This document shows, one piece after another, positions 1 through 9,035 of a stretch of 64,000 nt of DNA. The DNA comes from Heyndrickxia shackletonii. Lineage in GTDB: Bacteria > Bacillota > Bacilli > Bacillales > Bacillaceae_C. The notes beneath the pieces were generated by a model, which worked only from the letters and a program-made list of their open reading frames with translations, did not search any database and was not told where the DNA came from. Each line of letters opens with the position of its first letter. Position 1 is the first letter of the stretch. The stretch spans positions 1,848,875 to 1,912,874 of the forward strand of contig NZ_LJJC01000004.1 of NCBI RefSeq assembly GCF_001420715.1, read 5' to 3'. Both the position numbers and the translations under genes were made by a program.

Positions 1-170
1 GAAATTCCCTCGAAGAAATTCAAAAAAGACCTATTTTAAAAGAAATTTTGCAGTTAGAAGTTTTTGAGAGGTATATAGAGTTATCACGCATGAACGGACC
101 TGGAACGATAAAAAAAATTAGAGATGGCCGCGGTAAAGAATTGACATTTAAAGCAGGTGTTTCAACTTGA
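1..170 (+). CDS. spoIIIAA: Stage III sporulation protein AA, C-terminal end (partial)
   Basis: The window opens inside this gene. Reading from base 3 gives a C-terminal tail beginning NSLEEIQKRPILKEIL and ending at the TGA at 168-170. That tail follows the conserved AHGNSLEE segment of SpoIIIAA, a secretion-type AAA ATPase of the mother cell that powers the SpoIIIA-SpoIIQ channel into the forespore. The stop codon overlaps the TTG start of the next gene, which implies translational coupling. The ATPase motifs lie outside the window, so the assignment rests on the tail and on the complete spoIIIAB-AH series that follows. Confidence 0.85.
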   Translation, partial: NSLEEIQKRPILKEILQLEVFERYIELSRMNGPGTIKKIRDGRGKELTFKAGVST

Positions 171-682
171 TAAAAATTATTGGTGCCATTTTTATTATAT
201 TTTCAACCACTTGGGCAGGATTTGAAATATCTAAACATTTAACAGAGCGACCTAAACAATTACGATGGTTTAAATCAGCATTGCAATCACTTGAAGCAGA
301 AATTATGTACGGCCATACTCCATTGCATGAAGCAGCAAGAAAGCTTTCAACTCAATTTCCGAAGCCACTTTCCATTTTTTTTTCATCCTTCTCTGCCAAA
401 CTTCTTACCGTCGAAACGACTGTAAAAAATGCATGGGAATCAAGCTTGCAAGAAATTTGGAAGATGACATCCCTAAAACAAAATGAGTACGAGATATTAA
501 CTCAATTTGGAGAAAACTTAGGAAAGCATGATCGCCTTACTGAGCAAAAAAATATTAATCTTACCATTACGCATTTGGAAAGGGAAGAAGCGGATGCGCA
601 TGAAAGGCAGCAGCGTTATGAAAAAATGGTGAAGAGTATGGGGTTTTTATCAGGTCTATTAATTGTCATTTTATTGATGTAG
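167..682 (+). CDS. spoIIIAB: Stage III sporulation protein AB
   Basis: This 171-residue protein has a hydrophobic N-terminal segment (about residues 4-18), a charged helical middle and a second hydrophobic segment at the extreme C-terminus (GLLIVILLM). This is the usual layout of SpoIIIAB, a mother-cell membrane component of the SpoIIIA complex related to type II secretion F proteins. The TTG start at 167 overlaps the spoIIIAA stop. The next gene follows after 19 bases with a GGGAGGAG ribosome binding site in between. Function is assigned by family length, membrane pattern and operon position. Confidence 0.92.
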   Translation: MIKIIGAIFIIFSTTWAGFEISKHLTERPKQLRWFKSALQSLEAEIMYGHTPLHEAARKLSTQFPKPLSIFFSSFSAKLLTVETTVKNAWESSLQEIWKMTSLKQNEYEILTQFGENLGKHDRLTEQKNINLTITHLEREEADAHERQQRYEKMVKSMGFLSGLLIVILLM

Positions 683-701
683 TGAGTAGGGAGGAGAAAT
701 A

Positions 702-905
702 GTGGGGATTGATGTTGATATCATATTTAAAATCGCAGGAGTCGGAATTGTTGTCGCATTTCTGCATACCATTTTGGATCAAGTTGGCAAAAAAGAGTAT
801 GCCCAATGGGTAACGCTATTCGGCTTTATATATATCTTGTTTATGGTTGCCTCTATCGTTGGTGATTTATTCGGAAAGATAAAATCTGTATTTCTATTTC
901 AATAG
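702..905 (+). CDS. spoIIIAC: Stage III sporulation protein AC
   Basis: This is a 67-residue protein with two membrane helices and almost no soluble part, the size and shape of SpoIIIAC, a small integral membrane subunit of the SpoIIIA channel made in the mother cell under sigma-E. The start is GTG at 702, placed after a GGGAGGAG site. It lies third in the conserved spoIIIAA-AH order. The residues GIDVDIIFKIAGVGIVVAFL resemble the family N-terminus. Confidence 0.93.
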   Translation: MGIDVDIIFKIAGVGIVVAFLHTILDQVGKKEYAQWVTLFGFIYILFMVASIVGDLFGKIKSVFLFQ

Positions 906-951
906 AACATCGTAAGATTTTTATTTTATATGAAAAAGGGAGGGCTTAAGA

Positions 952-1344
952 ATTGAAATTATACAGATAGTGGGAATATCTCTCATCACAACCTTTTTAG
1001 CCTTGATTATTAAGGAACAAAAGCCTAATTTTGCTTTTCTATTAGTATTATTTGTAGGTTGTGCTATATTTCTATTCCTTGTAGACCAATTGAGAGAAAT
1101 CATTCATATGGTACAAAAAATTGCTTCAAATGCAAATGTAAATACTATCTATGTCGAAACTATTTTAAAAATTATCGGAGTAGCTTATATTGCAGAATTT
1201 GCCTCCCATATCTCTAAGGATGCTGGTCAAGGTGCAATGGCAGCGAAAGTAGAATTAGCAGGAAAAATAATTATTTTAGCAATGTCTATACCAATATTAA
1301 GTGTACTTATTGAGACTGTCATCAATCTTATTCCAAGCGGATAA
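952..1344 (+). CDS. spoIIIAD: Stage III sporulation protein AD, apparent AUU start
   Basis: SpoIIIAD is a polytopic membrane subunit of the SpoIIIA channel. The conserved reading frame runs IEIIQIVGISLITTFLAL and matches the family N-terminus, which in B. subtilis begins MQIDIVQIVG. The first usual start in frame, GTG at 970, would cut off these residues and has no ribosome binding site. An ATT at 952 sits eight bases after a strong AAGGGAGGG (936-944), so I place the start there, giving 130 residues. A TTG at 953 is out of frame and stops after five codons. Either this is a real AUU start, as known for infC, or there is a local sequence error. The rest of the protein is intact. Confidence 0.85.
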   Translation: MEIIQIVGISLITTFLALIIKEQKPNFAFLLVLFVGCAIFLFLVDQLREIIHMVQKIASNANVNTIYVETILKIIGVAYIAEFASHISKDAGQGAMAAKVELAGKIIILAMSIPILSVLIETVINLIPSG

Positions 1345-1374
1345 GACGGACAAGCAATAAAGAGGTGAAACGAA

Positions 1375-2562
1375 TTGCGGCAATGGATGCAGTTATTAAT
1401 AGTATTATTCCTATTTTTTATTGGACAAAACACGGTATTGGCAGCTACTGATGAAAATAAAGGAGAAGCTTTACAAGACGAGCTCGTGAATAAACAAATG
1501 GATGATTTAGGAATAAACGATCTAACAGGATATTGGCAAAAGATTGTGGATGAGTACGGAGGTTTTCTACCAGACAGTCAAAAAGGCAGCCTAGTTGATT
1601 TTATTAAAGGAGACAAAAGCTTTTCCTTAAATCAATGGTTTCATGGAATTCTTAAGTTTATGTTTCAGGAAATTGTGATGAATGGGAAGTTGCTGGGGTC
1701 CTTGATTATTTTAACCATATTTAGCTTATTTCTTCAATCCTTGCACAATGCATTTGAACAAGGGACTATAAGCAAAGTAGCTTATTCGATTGTTTTTATG
1801 GTATTGATAATTATTGCTCTCAATAGCTTTCATGTTGCAATTAATTATACAAAAGATGCGGTTAGTATGATGATAAATTTTATACTGGCGCTAATACCAT
1901 TACTTTTAGCTCTAATTTCTACTTCTGGAGGGATAGCATCTGCTGCATTTTTCCATCCTGTGATTATTTTCCTCATGAATACAAGCGGCATTCTCGTCCA
2001 ATATGTTGTTCTGCCACTTCTTTTATTATCAACCTTGTTAAGCATTGTCAGCACGCTTTCAGAACAATATAAAGCAACCCAATTAGCACAACTATTAAGA
2101 AATTGCTCTATCGGTTTATTAGGAATATTTATGACGATTTTTTTAGGGGTAATTTCCGTGCAAGGAACTGCAACGGCGGTAACGGATGGTATTTCCATCC
2201 GAACAGCAAAATTTGTAACCGGAAATTTCATCCCTGTCATTGGAAGGATGTTTACCGATGCTGCGGATACAGTTATAAGTGCCTCTGTTCTATTGAAAAA
2301 TACATTGGGGCTAGCGGGTGTAGCAATTGTCTTAATTATTGCGGCATTTCCTGCCATAAAAATTCTCACGTTAGCCTTTATGTTTAAATTTACAGCCGCA
2401 ATCCTTCAGCCAGTTGGAAATGGTCCTGTCATAGCATGCTTAGATACAATCAGCAAAAATATGATCTATGTATTTGCGGCACTAGCCATTGTAGCGATTA
2501 TGTTTTTTCTTAGTCTTACCATCATCATAACGGCTGGAAATATAACGATGATGATGCGATAA
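1375..2562 (+). CDS. spoIIIAE: Stage III sporulation protein AE
   Basis: This 395-residue polytopic protein has a signal-like N-terminus (QLLIVLFLFFIGQNTVLAA, about residues 5-24), a short outside domain and then a run of membrane helices from about residue 100 to the end. Length and layout match SpoIIIAE, the largest membrane subunit of the mother-cell SpoIIIA complex. The TTG start at 1375 follows AAGAGGTGAAA. The gene is closely packed in the operon with spoIIIAD upstream and spoIIIAF downstream. No missing segment or frameshift is seen. Confidence 0.93.
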   Translation: MRQWMQLLIVLFLFFIGQNTVLAATDENKGEALQDELVNKQMDDLGINDLTGYWQKIVDEYGGFLPDSQKGSLVDFIKGDKSFSLNQWFHGILKFMFQEIVMNGKLLGSLIILTIFSLFLQSLHNAFEQGTISKVAYSIVFMVLIIIALNSFHVAINYTKDAVSMMINFILALIPLLLALISTSGGIASAAFFHPVIIFLMNTSGILVQYVVLPLLLLSTLLSIVSTLSEQYKATQLAQLLRNCSIGLLGIFMTIFLGVISVQGTATAVTDGISIRTAKFVTGNFIPVIGRMFTDAADTVISASVLLKNTLGLAGVAIVLIIAAFPAIKILTLAFMFKFTAAILQPVGNGPVIACLDTISKNMIYVFAALAIVAIMFFLSLTIIITAGNITMMMR

Positions 2563-2597
2563 GACATGAATAAATTTAACAGAATGGAGGGAACTCC

Positions 2598-3209
2598 ATG
2601 CATTTTTTAACGGAATGGATCATGAACATTATTGTGTTTATCCTTTTAGCCATGATTGTGGACATGCTGCTCCCAAGCTCTTCGATGAAAAAATATACAA
2701 AACTAGTCACCGGATTATTATTAATCGCTATTATCCTGACGCCAGTTTTGAAAATTTTTTCGCAGGATTTTGATAGTCTTATGGCACAAGTATCCGCCAA
2801 ATCGTTTGTAAACAAAAATCAAGTAGAAAATTCAATAGAAATGAAAAAAAAAGAAATACAAGCCTCCCAAGATGCATATAAATTAAAACAAGTGGCTGTC
2901 CAAATGAAAAAAGATGTAAATAAGGAGTTGATAGACCGTTTTGGAAAAAGCATAGATGGTGATATCTCCATTACGATGAAAGATTATAGCAAAGTATCTG
3001 TAGACAATATCGATAAAATTATCCTTTATTTGAAGGATGTAAAGGATGAAACGGCAATAGCAACCATTGAACCTATCAAAATTGATACGCAAAAACCAGT
3101 TGATAATCAAAATTCCGCAGAAACGCAAAGTATTAGTACATTCTTAACTAAACAGTGGAACTTAACGAACCAATCGATAGAGCTACATTTTGAAAGGGGG
3201 AACAGGTAG
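2598..3209 (+). CDS. spoIIIAF: Stage III sporulation protein AF
   Basis: The 203-residue product has two N-terminal membrane helices (about residues 6-28 and 34-52) followed by a soluble, charged C-terminal domain rich in Lys and Asp. This is the SpoIIIAF pattern, in which the C-terminal ring-building-motif domain helps form the ring stack of the SpoIIIA-Q channel. The ATG at 2598 follows AATGGAGGGAACTCC. The gene ends five bases before the spoIIIAG start, and the ribosome binding site of spoIIIAG lies within its last codons. Confidence 0.92.
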   Translation: MHFLTEWIMNIIVFILLAMIVDMLLPSSSMKKYTKLVTGLLLIAIILTPVLKIFSQDFDSLMAQVSAKSFVNKNQVENSIEMKKKEIQASQDAYKLKQVAVQMKKDVNKELIDRFGKSIDGDISITMKDYSKVSVDNIDKIILYLKDVKDETAIATIEPIKIDTQKPVDNQNSAETQSISTFLTKQWNLTNQSIELHFERGNR

Positions 3210-3213
3210 CTAC

Positions 3214-3873
3214 ATGAGCGAAAATAAAGGGCCCTTCGACTGGATAAAAGAAAAGCTTTTTTCATCAAAAGAGAACCAAGGAAGCGGGAAAAAAAATAAT
3301 AGGCTTCAATATTTCTTAATTCTTCTGCTCTTTGGGATTGCTATCATGCTAATCAGCAACATCTGGAATAAAAGCCAAAACGATAATTCCACACCTGTCT
3401 TTAACCAGCCAAGTAATCAAAAAGATGTTGCAACTTTTGGAACTGGTTCATCGAAGAAACAAGCTAAATCGATGAAAGACTACGAGGAACAGTACGAAAG
3501 TGAATTAAAAGATGCTTTGGAACAAATAGACGGTGTCGGCAAGGTAAAAGTAGTTGTGAATGTTGGATCAACGGAAAGCAAAGTGTATGAAAAAAACACC
3601 ACCACTCAAAATCAAACAACAACGGAAACAGACCGAAATGGCGGTGAACGAAAGGTAGAAGATCTTTCTCAGGATGAAAAGCTAGTAATCATCCGAAATG
3701 GAGAAAATGAGACTCCTATTGTTACAGAAACAAAGAAACCAAATATCGCTGGTGTCCTTGTCGTAGCAGAAGGGGCAAAAAATATAACTATTCAAAGATG
3801 GGTGAAAGAAGCAGTAGCTAGAACATTTGATGTTCCAGATTATAAGGTAACGGTTTTACCGAAAAAAAATTAA
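3214..3873 (+). CDS. spoIIIAG: Stage III sporulation protein AG
   Basis: SpoIIIAG forms a large oligomeric ring in the space between mother cell and forespore. The product has a charged N-terminus, one membrane helix (about residues 35-53, YFLILLLFGIAIMLISNIW) and a ring-building domain with a beta-insertion rich in Thr, Gln and Asn. I chose ATG 3214 (219 residues) over an in-frame TTG at 3190, because the AAAGGGGG site lies between the two and can serve only the ATG. The C-terminal segment PNIAGVLVVAEGA is characteristic of the family. Confidence 0.92.
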   Translation: MSENKGPFDWIKEKLFSSKENQGSGKKNNRLQYFLILLLFGIAIMLISNIWNKSQNDNSTPVFNQPSNQKDVATFGTGSSKKQAKSMKDYEEQYESELKDALEQIDGVGKVKVVVNVGSTESKVYEKNTTTQNQTTTETDRNGGERKVEDLSQDEKLVIIRNGENETPIVTETKKPNIAGVLVVAEGAKNITIQRWVKEAVARTFDVPDYKVTVLPKKN

Positions 3874-3885
3874 GGGGGATTTAAA

Positions 3886-4434
3886 ATGTTACTTAAAAAA
3901 CAAACAGTTTGGTTATTAACAATGCTTAGTCTAGTCGTAGTTCTATCAGTCTACTATGTTACTTCTGATCCAAAAACAAATAATGATTTGGCGATGGTAG
4001 ATAAAAACGGAAAAAATACTAGTGATAAAGCCAATTCTACAACATCTAAAAAAGATGGAAAAGTAAATATTTCAACACAAGTTGCAGGGGATCAGGCATT
4101 TGAAGCAATGCGCATTTCAAGAGATGATGAAAGAAGTAAATTACAAGAACAATTAACAAATAAATTGGCCACTACAAATTTATCCGCAGATGATAAAAAT
4201 AAAATATATGATGAAATGCAAAAACTTAAAGACACAGCACAGCAGGAACAAGCATTAGAGACATTAATAAAATCACATGGTTATAAAGATGCTTTGGTTG
4301 AATCTGACGGCACAAATATTAATATTACAGTAAAATCCAAAGAACAGAGCACAGCTGCGGCAAACGATATTATAAAACTTGTTGAACAGCAAATTGGAAG
4401 TTCTCCACAAGTAGCTGTTGAGTTTCAAAAATAA
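3886..4434 (+). CDS. spoIIIAH: Stage III sporulation protein AH
   Basis: SpoIIIAH is the mother-cell membrane protein whose outer domain binds forespore SpoIIQ across the engulfment space. The 182-residue product has one N-terminal membrane helix (about residues 7-26), a low-complexity Lys/Ser/Thr/Asn linker and a YscJ/FliF-like ring-building domain from about residue 65 onward. It is somewhat shorter than the roughly 218 residues of B. subtilis, mainly in the linker. It has a good AAGGGGGA site and is the last gene of the operon, followed by a terminator. Confidence 0.92.
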   Translation: MLLKKQTVWLLTMLSLVVVLSVYYVTSDPKTNNDLAMVDKNGKNTSDKANSTTSKKDGKVNISTQVAGDQAFEAMRISRDDERSKLQEQLTNKLATTNLSADDKNKIYDEMQKLKDTAQQEQALETLIKSHGYKDALVESDGTNINITVKSKEQSTAAANDIIKLVEQQIGSSPQVAVEFQK

Positions 4435-4459
4435 GGGAAAATAAATTTCCCTTTTTTTG
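4433..4459 (+). terminator. Intrinsic terminator of the spoIIIA operon
   Basis: An AAGGGAAA arm pairs with TTTCCCTT across a short AT loop and runs into seven T residues. It begins at the spoIIIAH stop codon and closes the sporulation operon before accB. Confidence 0.8.
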
Positions 4460-4496
4460 TTTTTTTATTAATTTATATTACACTTTTTCCAGACGG

Positions 4497-4526
4497 TTGA
4501 ATTTTTAATCTATGTTATCGTATGAT
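4497..4526 (+). promoter_or_regulatory. Possible sigma-A promoter for accB-accC
   Basis: TTGAAT (4497-4502) and TATGAT (4521-4526) are separated by 18 bases. They lie in the 232-base gap between the spoIIIA terminator and accB, leaving a leader of about 130 bases. The match is good but the assignment is by eye only. Confidence 0.4.
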
Positions 4527-4666
4527 ATTAATAGTTAGTCCTAATATTTGTTACCCTATTTTTTTTAAAGAAAGTTTATTATTATATAAATCTGGGTAAC
4601 AGCTACCTTAAAATCAGCATGGAAATACTATTCGTATCGTTCCATAAATTTTAGAAGAGGTGTAAT

Positions 4667-5173
4667 ATGTTTAAAATTCAAGAAATACGCGAAATTATTA
4701 AACTTGTTGATCAGTCAAGCATTGATGAATTTGAATTTGAAGGCGAAGGTGCTTCAATAAAAATGAAAAAACGTTCTGATGTAGCTGTAGTTGAAACGCA
4801 AGTCGTTGCTCAACCAGTTCAGCAACAAGTAGTACAAAGTGTACCGCAGGTTCAGGCAGCTGCACCAGTTGAAAATGCAATGACAAATCGTGTTGATGGA
4901 AAGGTAGAGCAAGCTCCTGCACAAGATGCAAACTTACATAAAATTGTTTCTCCAATGGTAGGTACTTTCTATCAATCACCATCACCTGATAAAGATGCCT
5001 ATGTAAAAGTAGGATCACAAGTAAAAAGCGACTCTATTGTATGTATTGTGGAAGCGATGAAGCTTTTCAATGAGATTGAAGCAGAGGTTGAAGGAGAAAT
5101 TGTGGAAATCCTAGTAAAAGATGGACAACTTGTTGAATATGGACAACCACTATTCTTGGTAAAGACGAAGTAA
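4667..5173 (+). CDS. accB: Acetyl-CoA carboxylase biotin carboxyl carrier protein
   Basis: AccB carries the biotin that shuttles CO2 between the biotin carboxylase and the carboxyltransferase in the first step of fatty acid synthesis. The 168 residues contain a family N-terminal segment, a flexible Gln/Val/Pro/Ala-rich linker (about 45-90) and a C-terminal biotinyl domain with VSPMVGTFY and the EAMKLF motif. The biotinylated lysine is Lys132. The linker is typical of the protein. accC follows 13 bases later with its own AAGGAG, so the two form an operon. Confidence 0.96.
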   Translation: MFKIQEIREIIKLVDQSSIDEFEFEGEGASIKMKKRSDVAVVETQVVAQPVQQQVVQSVPQVQAAAPVENAMTNRVDGKVEQAPAQDANLHKIVSPMVGTFYQSPSPDKDAYVKVGSQVKSDSIVCIVEAMKLFNEIEAEVEGEIVEILVKDGQLVEYGQPLFLVKTK

Positions 5174-5186
5174 GGAGCGATCATCA

Positions 5187-6536
5187 GTGATAAAGAAAAT
5201 CTTAATTGCTAATCGAGGAGAGATTGCTGTCCGGATAATTCGTGCATGCCGTGATTTAGGAATAGAGGCAGTATCTGTTTATTCTGAAGCAGATAAAGAA
5301 GCTCTTCATGTTCAGATGGCAGATGAAGCTTATTGTATTGGTCCAAAAGCTTCAAAGGATAGTTATTTAAATTTTACAAATATTATCAGCATAGCAAAAT
5401 TAACCGGTTGTGATGCAATACATCCAGGTTATGGGTTCCTAGCTGAAAATGCAGATTTTGCAGAGCTGTGCAGAGCTTGCAACATTATCTTTATTGGTCC
5501 AAGCCCAGAGGCAATCTCTAAAATGGGTACGAAGGATGTTGCCAGAGAAACAATGAAAGCTGCTGGAGTACCAATCGTACCTGGATCACAAGGAATTATT
5601 GAGAGTATTGAAGAAGCAATTGAATTAGCAAACAAAATAGAATATCCAGTTATTATCAAAGCCACAGCAGGCGGTGGTGGAAAAGGAATTCGTGTTGCTA
5701 GAACAGAAGAAGATCTTATTAAAGGAATCAATATTACTCAGCAAGAAGCGGCAACAGCATTTGGTAATCCAGGTGTTTATATTGAAAAATACATCGAGGA
5801 TTTCCGCCATGTTGAGATTCAAATTATGGCAGACCAACATGGGAATGTTATTCACTTAGGGGAGAGAGATTGCTCTATTCAAAGACGATTACAAAAATTG
5901 CTTGAAGAAACACCGTCTCCTGCATTAACAAGTGAAATTCGTGAGAAAATGGGTGAAGCTGCTGTTAAAGCTGCCAAAGCGGTTGATTATTCCGGCGCAG
6001 GTACAGTAGAATTTATATATGATTACAATCATCAAAAGTTTTACTTTATGGAAATGAATACTCGTATTCAAGTAGAACATCCGGTAACAGAGCTTGTAAC
6101 TGGAGTGGATTTAATTAAAGAAATGATATTTGTTGCCTCTGGTAAACCGCTATCTTTAAAACAAGAAGATGTGACGTTTAATGGATGGGCAATTGAATGC
6201 CGTATTAATGCGGAAAATCCCGAGAAAAACTTTATGCCTTCAGCAGGAAAAATTAATATGTACTTACCGCCTGGTGGTTTAGGCATTCGTGTGGATTCCG
6301 CAGCATATCCTGGATATACAATACCACCTTATTACGATTCCATGATTGCAAAGGTTATTTCTTATGGAGCTACTAGAGAAGAAGCGATTGCCCGAATGAA
6401 ACGTGCTTTGAGTGAATTTGCTGTTGAAGGCGTTCACACAACCATTCCGTTTCATTTGAAATTGTTGGAAAATGAGGTATTCGTATCCGGGGACTTTAAT
6501 ACGAAGTTTTTAGAAAAATATGATGTAATGAAATAA
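5187..6536 (+). CDS. accC: Acetyl-CoA carboxylase biotin carboxylase subunit
   Basis: The enzyme carboxylates biotin on AccB using ATP and bicarbonate. The 449-residue length is standard. The N-terminal domain begins [16 protein letters not shown], the ATP-grasp glycine-rich loop is [10 protein letters not shown] (residues 161-170), and the [14 protein letters not shown] segment holds metal-binding and catalytic residues. The GTG start at 5187 is supported by AAGGAG seven bases upstream. It lies between accB and a yqhY-type gene. It might also serve the orphan carboxylase beta subunit at 41716, which has no biotin carboxylase beside it. Confidence 0.97.
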   Translation: MIKKILIANRGEIAVRIIRACRDLGIEAVSVYSEADKEALHVQMADEAYCIGPKASKDSYLNFTNIISIAKLTGCDAIHPGYGFLAENADFAELCRACNIIFIGPSPEAISKMGTKDVARETMKAAGVPIVPGSQGIIESIEEAIELANKIEYPVIIKATAGGGGKGIRVARTEEDLIKGINITQQEAATAFGNPGVYIEKYIEDFRHVEIQIMADQHGNVIHLGERDCSIQRRLQKLLEETPSPALTSEIREKMGEAAVKAAKAVDYSGAGTVEFIYDYNHQKFYFMEMNTRIQVEHPVTELVTGVDLIKEMIFVASGKPLSLKQEDVTFNGWAIECRINAENPEKNFMPSAGKINMYLPPGGLGIRVDSAAYPGYTIPPYYDSMIAKVISYGATREEAIARMKRALSEFAVEGVHTTIPFHLKLLENEVFVSGDFNTKFLEKYDVMK

Positions 6537-6558
6537 TGCTCTATGGAGGTGTTTGATC

Positions 6559-6969
6559 ATGGTAGAAACAAATCCAATGCTAGAGATGGAGACAGTAAAT
6601 AATGATCTTGGAAAAGTGGAAATTGCTCCTGAGGTCATAGAGGTTATTGCGGGCATTGCAGCATCTGAAGTAGAAGGTGTTGCTTCAATGCGAGGAAATT
6701 TTGCAACTGGTGTGGCAGAGCGTTTAGGCCGGAAAAATCATGGCAAAGGTGTAAAAGTCGATTTAGCTGATGATGGTATTAAAGTGGACGTGTACTGTAT
6801 TATGAATTTTGGAGTATCGATTCCGACTGTTGCTGGGAAAATTCAAGATAATATTCGTCAGGCTTTAATTAATATGACAGCTTTAGTTGCCGATGAAGTT
6901 AATATTCATATTGTAGGGATACAATTTGAAAATCAAAAGCATGAAAGTGAAATAGATGAACTTTCATAA
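6559..6969 (+). CDS. yqhY: Asp23/Gls24 family envelope stress response protein (YqhY)
   Basis: The 136-residue protein has the Asp23/Gls24 core (EVIEVIAGIAASEVEGVASM, then a C-terminal segment ending VNIHIVGIQFE). In B. subtilis the gene directly follows accBC and its product is linked to control of fatty acid synthesis, and the position here is the same. ATG 6559 is chosen because GGAGG ends nine bases upstream. An in-frame TTG at 6553 is too close to that site. The product is probably soluble; its biochemical role is not settled in the family. Confidence 0.88.
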   Translation: MVETNPMLEMETVNNDLGKVEIAPEVIEVIAGIAASEVEGVASMRGNFATGVAERLGRKNHGKGVKVDLADDGIKVDVYCIMNFGVSIPTVAGKIQDNIRQALINMTALVADEVNIHIVGIQFENQKHESEIDELS

Positions 6970-6989
6970 TTAAATGAGGTTATCATTTA

Positions 6990-7061
6990 AGTGTCTGTCA
7001 CCATGGTTACTTCAATATGTAGGATGAAACATTCTATTTATTGATGATGGTGTCAGGCACT
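6990..7061. repeat. Imperfect inverted repeat, terminator-like, after yqhY
   Basis: AGTGTCTGTCACCAT (6990-7004) pairs with ATGGTGTCAGGCACT (7047-7061) at 13 of 15 positions, with one further G-U pair, around a 42-base loop. T-rich sequence follows. Arms of this GTGCCTGACACC type recur between genes in Bacillus, so this may be a dispersed repeat that also ends accBC-yqhY transcription. Together with the element at 7134-7293 it fills most of the 429-base gap before nusB. Confidence 0.55.
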
Positions 7062-7133
7062 CTTTTATTTTTCTGAAAACTATATTTGCTTTATAGATTT
7101 TTATAAACCATTCGGAGTTTCTCCTTTTTATGA

Positions 7134-7293
7134 GGCAGTTTTCGTATTAATTTTGGTTTTTCCTCATTTGTTATAAATCCTAATTAGTCCTTGTTTTGGG
7201 GTATCTTTTCTTACCATGTTTCTTCATGTTTAACCAAATAAGATGTTACCTAGAATTTTTCGAATACAAAAGCAACAGTATAAGAAAAGAGCC
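7134..7293 (-). repeat. Dispersed intergenic element, copy A (upstream of nusB)
   Basis: This 160-bp AT-rich block begins GGCAGTTTTCGTA and ends AAGAAAAGAGCC. Read on the minus strand it shares the order of conserved blocks with copies B, C and D: GGCTCTTTTCTTA, a variable stretch, AAGAAAAGATACCCC, a GGATTTATAACAAAT-type stretch, and TACGAAAACTGCC. It has no coding potential. The terminal blocks form an imperfect inverted repeat, as in a miniature transposable or palindromic intergenic element. I do not recognise a named family. Confidence 0.65.
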
Positions 7294-7398
7294 TTTTATG
7301 ATATTATCTTTTATGGTAACACTTTGAATGTAATACAATAAATTTAAAGCATAAAAAGATATACCTCACATTATTTCAATTAAAAGGAGAAATACATA

Positions 7399-7794
7399 AT
7401 GATGAAAAGAAGAACGGCTCGTGAAAAAGCTCTTCAGGCATTGTTTCAAATAGATATGAATGAAGCGAATCCAGAAGAAGCCATGGAAAATATCCTTCAG
7501 GGTGCACCTGTAGATCCTTATCTTTCCGAGCTGGTACATGGAACTTCAAAAAAAATAAAGGAAATTGATGAAATCATTTCCAATCATCTTGAAAACTGGT
7601 CTGTTAATCGTCTTGCAAAAGTAGAATTAAATATTTTACGGTTAGCGGTGTATGAATTGAATTATGTTGAAGATGTCCCGTCAAATGTGGTAATTAATGA
7701 AGCTTTGGAAATTTCTAAACGATTTGGGGATGAAAGGTCCAGTAAATTTATTAACGGTGTCCTATCAAAAATTAAAGAAAATATTAATAAGTAG
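7399..7794 (+). CDS. nusB: Transcription antitermination factor NusB
   Basis: NusB binds boxA RNA together with NusE (S10) and is needed for antitermination in rRNA operons. The all-helical 131-residue protein starts MMKRRTAREKALQALFQID, the signature N-terminus, and contains the RLAVYELNY and NEALEISKRFGDE segments of the C-terminal half. AGGAG lies ten bases before ATG 7399. A second ATG directly follows and could be used instead. The position between yqhY and folD is the conserved Bacillus order. Confidence 0.95.
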   Translation: MMKRRTAREKALQALFQIDMNEANPEEAMENILQGAPVDPYLSELVHGTSKKIKEIDEIISNHLENWSVNRLAKVELNILRLAVYELNYVEDVPSNVVINEALEISKRFGDERSSKFINGVLSKIKENINK

Positions 7795-7834
7795 TATTTT
7801 ACTTCTCTGTTTAGTCGCTTAAAGAAAGACATCA

Positions 7835-7978
7835 GAAGAAAAATGCAAACGCTGCAGCACTGGCGTACGGAAATTTTCGTCTTCGATGCAAGATGTAGGA
7901 AACACGATCGTGGACGATTCGATGCTGGCTTATCCTAGGGAGAGGACGTACAAGTCCCTAGCTGCTTGCGCTAGACAA
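7835..7978 (+). repeat. Second intergenic repeat family, copy 1 (diverged)
   Basis: The block contains GCGTACGGA, AGGAAACAC, GGCTTATCCTAGGGAG and ends TTGCGCTAGACAAAG. The same ordered blocks occur at 30982-31137 and 44528-44711. This copy is the most diverged of the three. Its local GC content is clearly above that of the AT-rich flanks. It fills most of the nusB-folD gap and shows no coding pattern. Confidence 0.6.
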
Positions 7979-8051
7979 AGAATCTCATGAAATAATTTAT
8001 ATGGTAAAAAACATAAAATGAATTATTATTTCAAATAAGGGGATGGATCGA

Positions 8052-8918
8052 TTGTCAGCGAAAATCATTGATGGTAAAAAAATTGCTGAAGATATTCGTC
8101 AGGAAATAAAGAGTGAAGTGGAAGTATTAACGAAAAGAGGAATTATTCCCGGTCTTGCAGTCATTTTAGTCGGAAATAATCCTGCTTCCAGGACGTACGT
8201 AACGAATAAGCAAAAAAGCTGTCATGCATTAGGGATGAAATCGGTGTTAATAGAACTAAGCGAAGAAGTCACAGAGAATGAATTACTTGAAAAAATTAAA
8301 GAACTAAATACAGACAGTTCTATTCATGGTATCTTAGTGCAGTTACCCTTACCGCCCCAGATTAATGAGAAGAGGGTTATTGAAACGATTATTCCGAAAA
8401 AAGATGTCGATGGATTTCATCCAATTAATATTGGGAAAATGATGACAGGGCAAGATACATTCTTGCCATGTACACCATTTGGCATTATGGAAATGATCAA
8501 ACACGAAGGAATTTCTATTGAAGGAAAACATGTTGTCGTTATAGGTAGAAGTAATATCGTTGGCAAACCAGCAGGTCAATTATTTTTGAATGAAAATGCA
8601 ACTGTTACCTATTGTCATTCAAGAACAAATAACTTATCCTACTACACCAAGCAGGCAGATATTCTTGTTGCAGCTATTGGAAAAGCGAAATTTGTGACAG
8701 AAGACATGGTAAAAGAAGACGCTGTTGTCATTGATGTAGGGATGAACAGGGATGAATATGGAAAGTTATGCGGGGATGTGGATTTTGAGCATGTTAAAAC
8801 GAAAGCTTCTTACATAACACCTGTTCCAGGTGGAGTCGGACCGATGACTATAACCATGCTGCTTTCTAACACATTGAAATCCGCACAGAACGATTTTCAT
8901 CATCGCCAACAAAGGTAA
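8052..8918 (+). CDS. folD: Methylenetetrahydrofolate dehydrogenase / methenyltetrahydrofolate cyclohydrolase
   Basis: FolD interconverts 5,10-methylene-, methenyl- and 10-formyl-tetrahydrofolate using NADP, feeding one-carbon units to purine and fMet synthesis. The catalytic segment YVTNKQKSC, the signature [10 protein letters not shown], the [12 protein letters not shown] loop and the nucleotide-binding [12 protein letters not shown] are all present, and [10 protein letters not shown] lies near the C-terminus. I use TTG 8052 (288 residues), nine bases after AAGGGG. An ATG at 8043 abuts that site and is unlikely to be used. Confidence 0.95.
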   Translation: MSAKIIDGKKIAEDIRQEIKSEVEVLTKRGIIPGLAVILVGNNPASRTYVTNKQKSCHALGMKSVLIELSEEVTENELLEKIKELNTDSSIHGILVQLPLPPQINEKRVIETIIPKKDVDGFHPINIGKMMTGQDTFLPCTPFGIMEMIKHEGISIEGKHVVVIGRSNIVGKPAGQLFLNENATVTYCHSRTNNLSYYTKQADILVAAIGKAKFVTEDMVKEDAVVIDVGMNRDEYGKLCGDVDFEHVKTKASYITPVPGGVGPMTITMLLSNTLKSAQNDFHHRQQR

Positions 8919-8936
8919 AAAAGTGTATAATAATAA

Positions 8937-8976
8937 GAAAAAGCTGTCTTCCAAAAAAATGCAGGAAGCAGCTTTT
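8937..8976 (+). terminator. Intrinsic terminator after folD
   Basis: AAAAGCTGTCTTCC pairs with GGAAGCAGCTTTT with one bulged base around a short A-rich loop and leads into TTTTCTT. Confidence 0.75.
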
Positions 8977-9035
8977 CTTCAAATAATAAGAAAGTTTGTT
9001 ATTTTTAATTTAAATTATTTAACGAGTTAATCTTT

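Noticed and set aside
1845-2369. Long open frame opposite spoIIIAE
   Set aside because: It lies fully inside a well-supported gene on the other strand, has no ribosome binding site and shows no known family.
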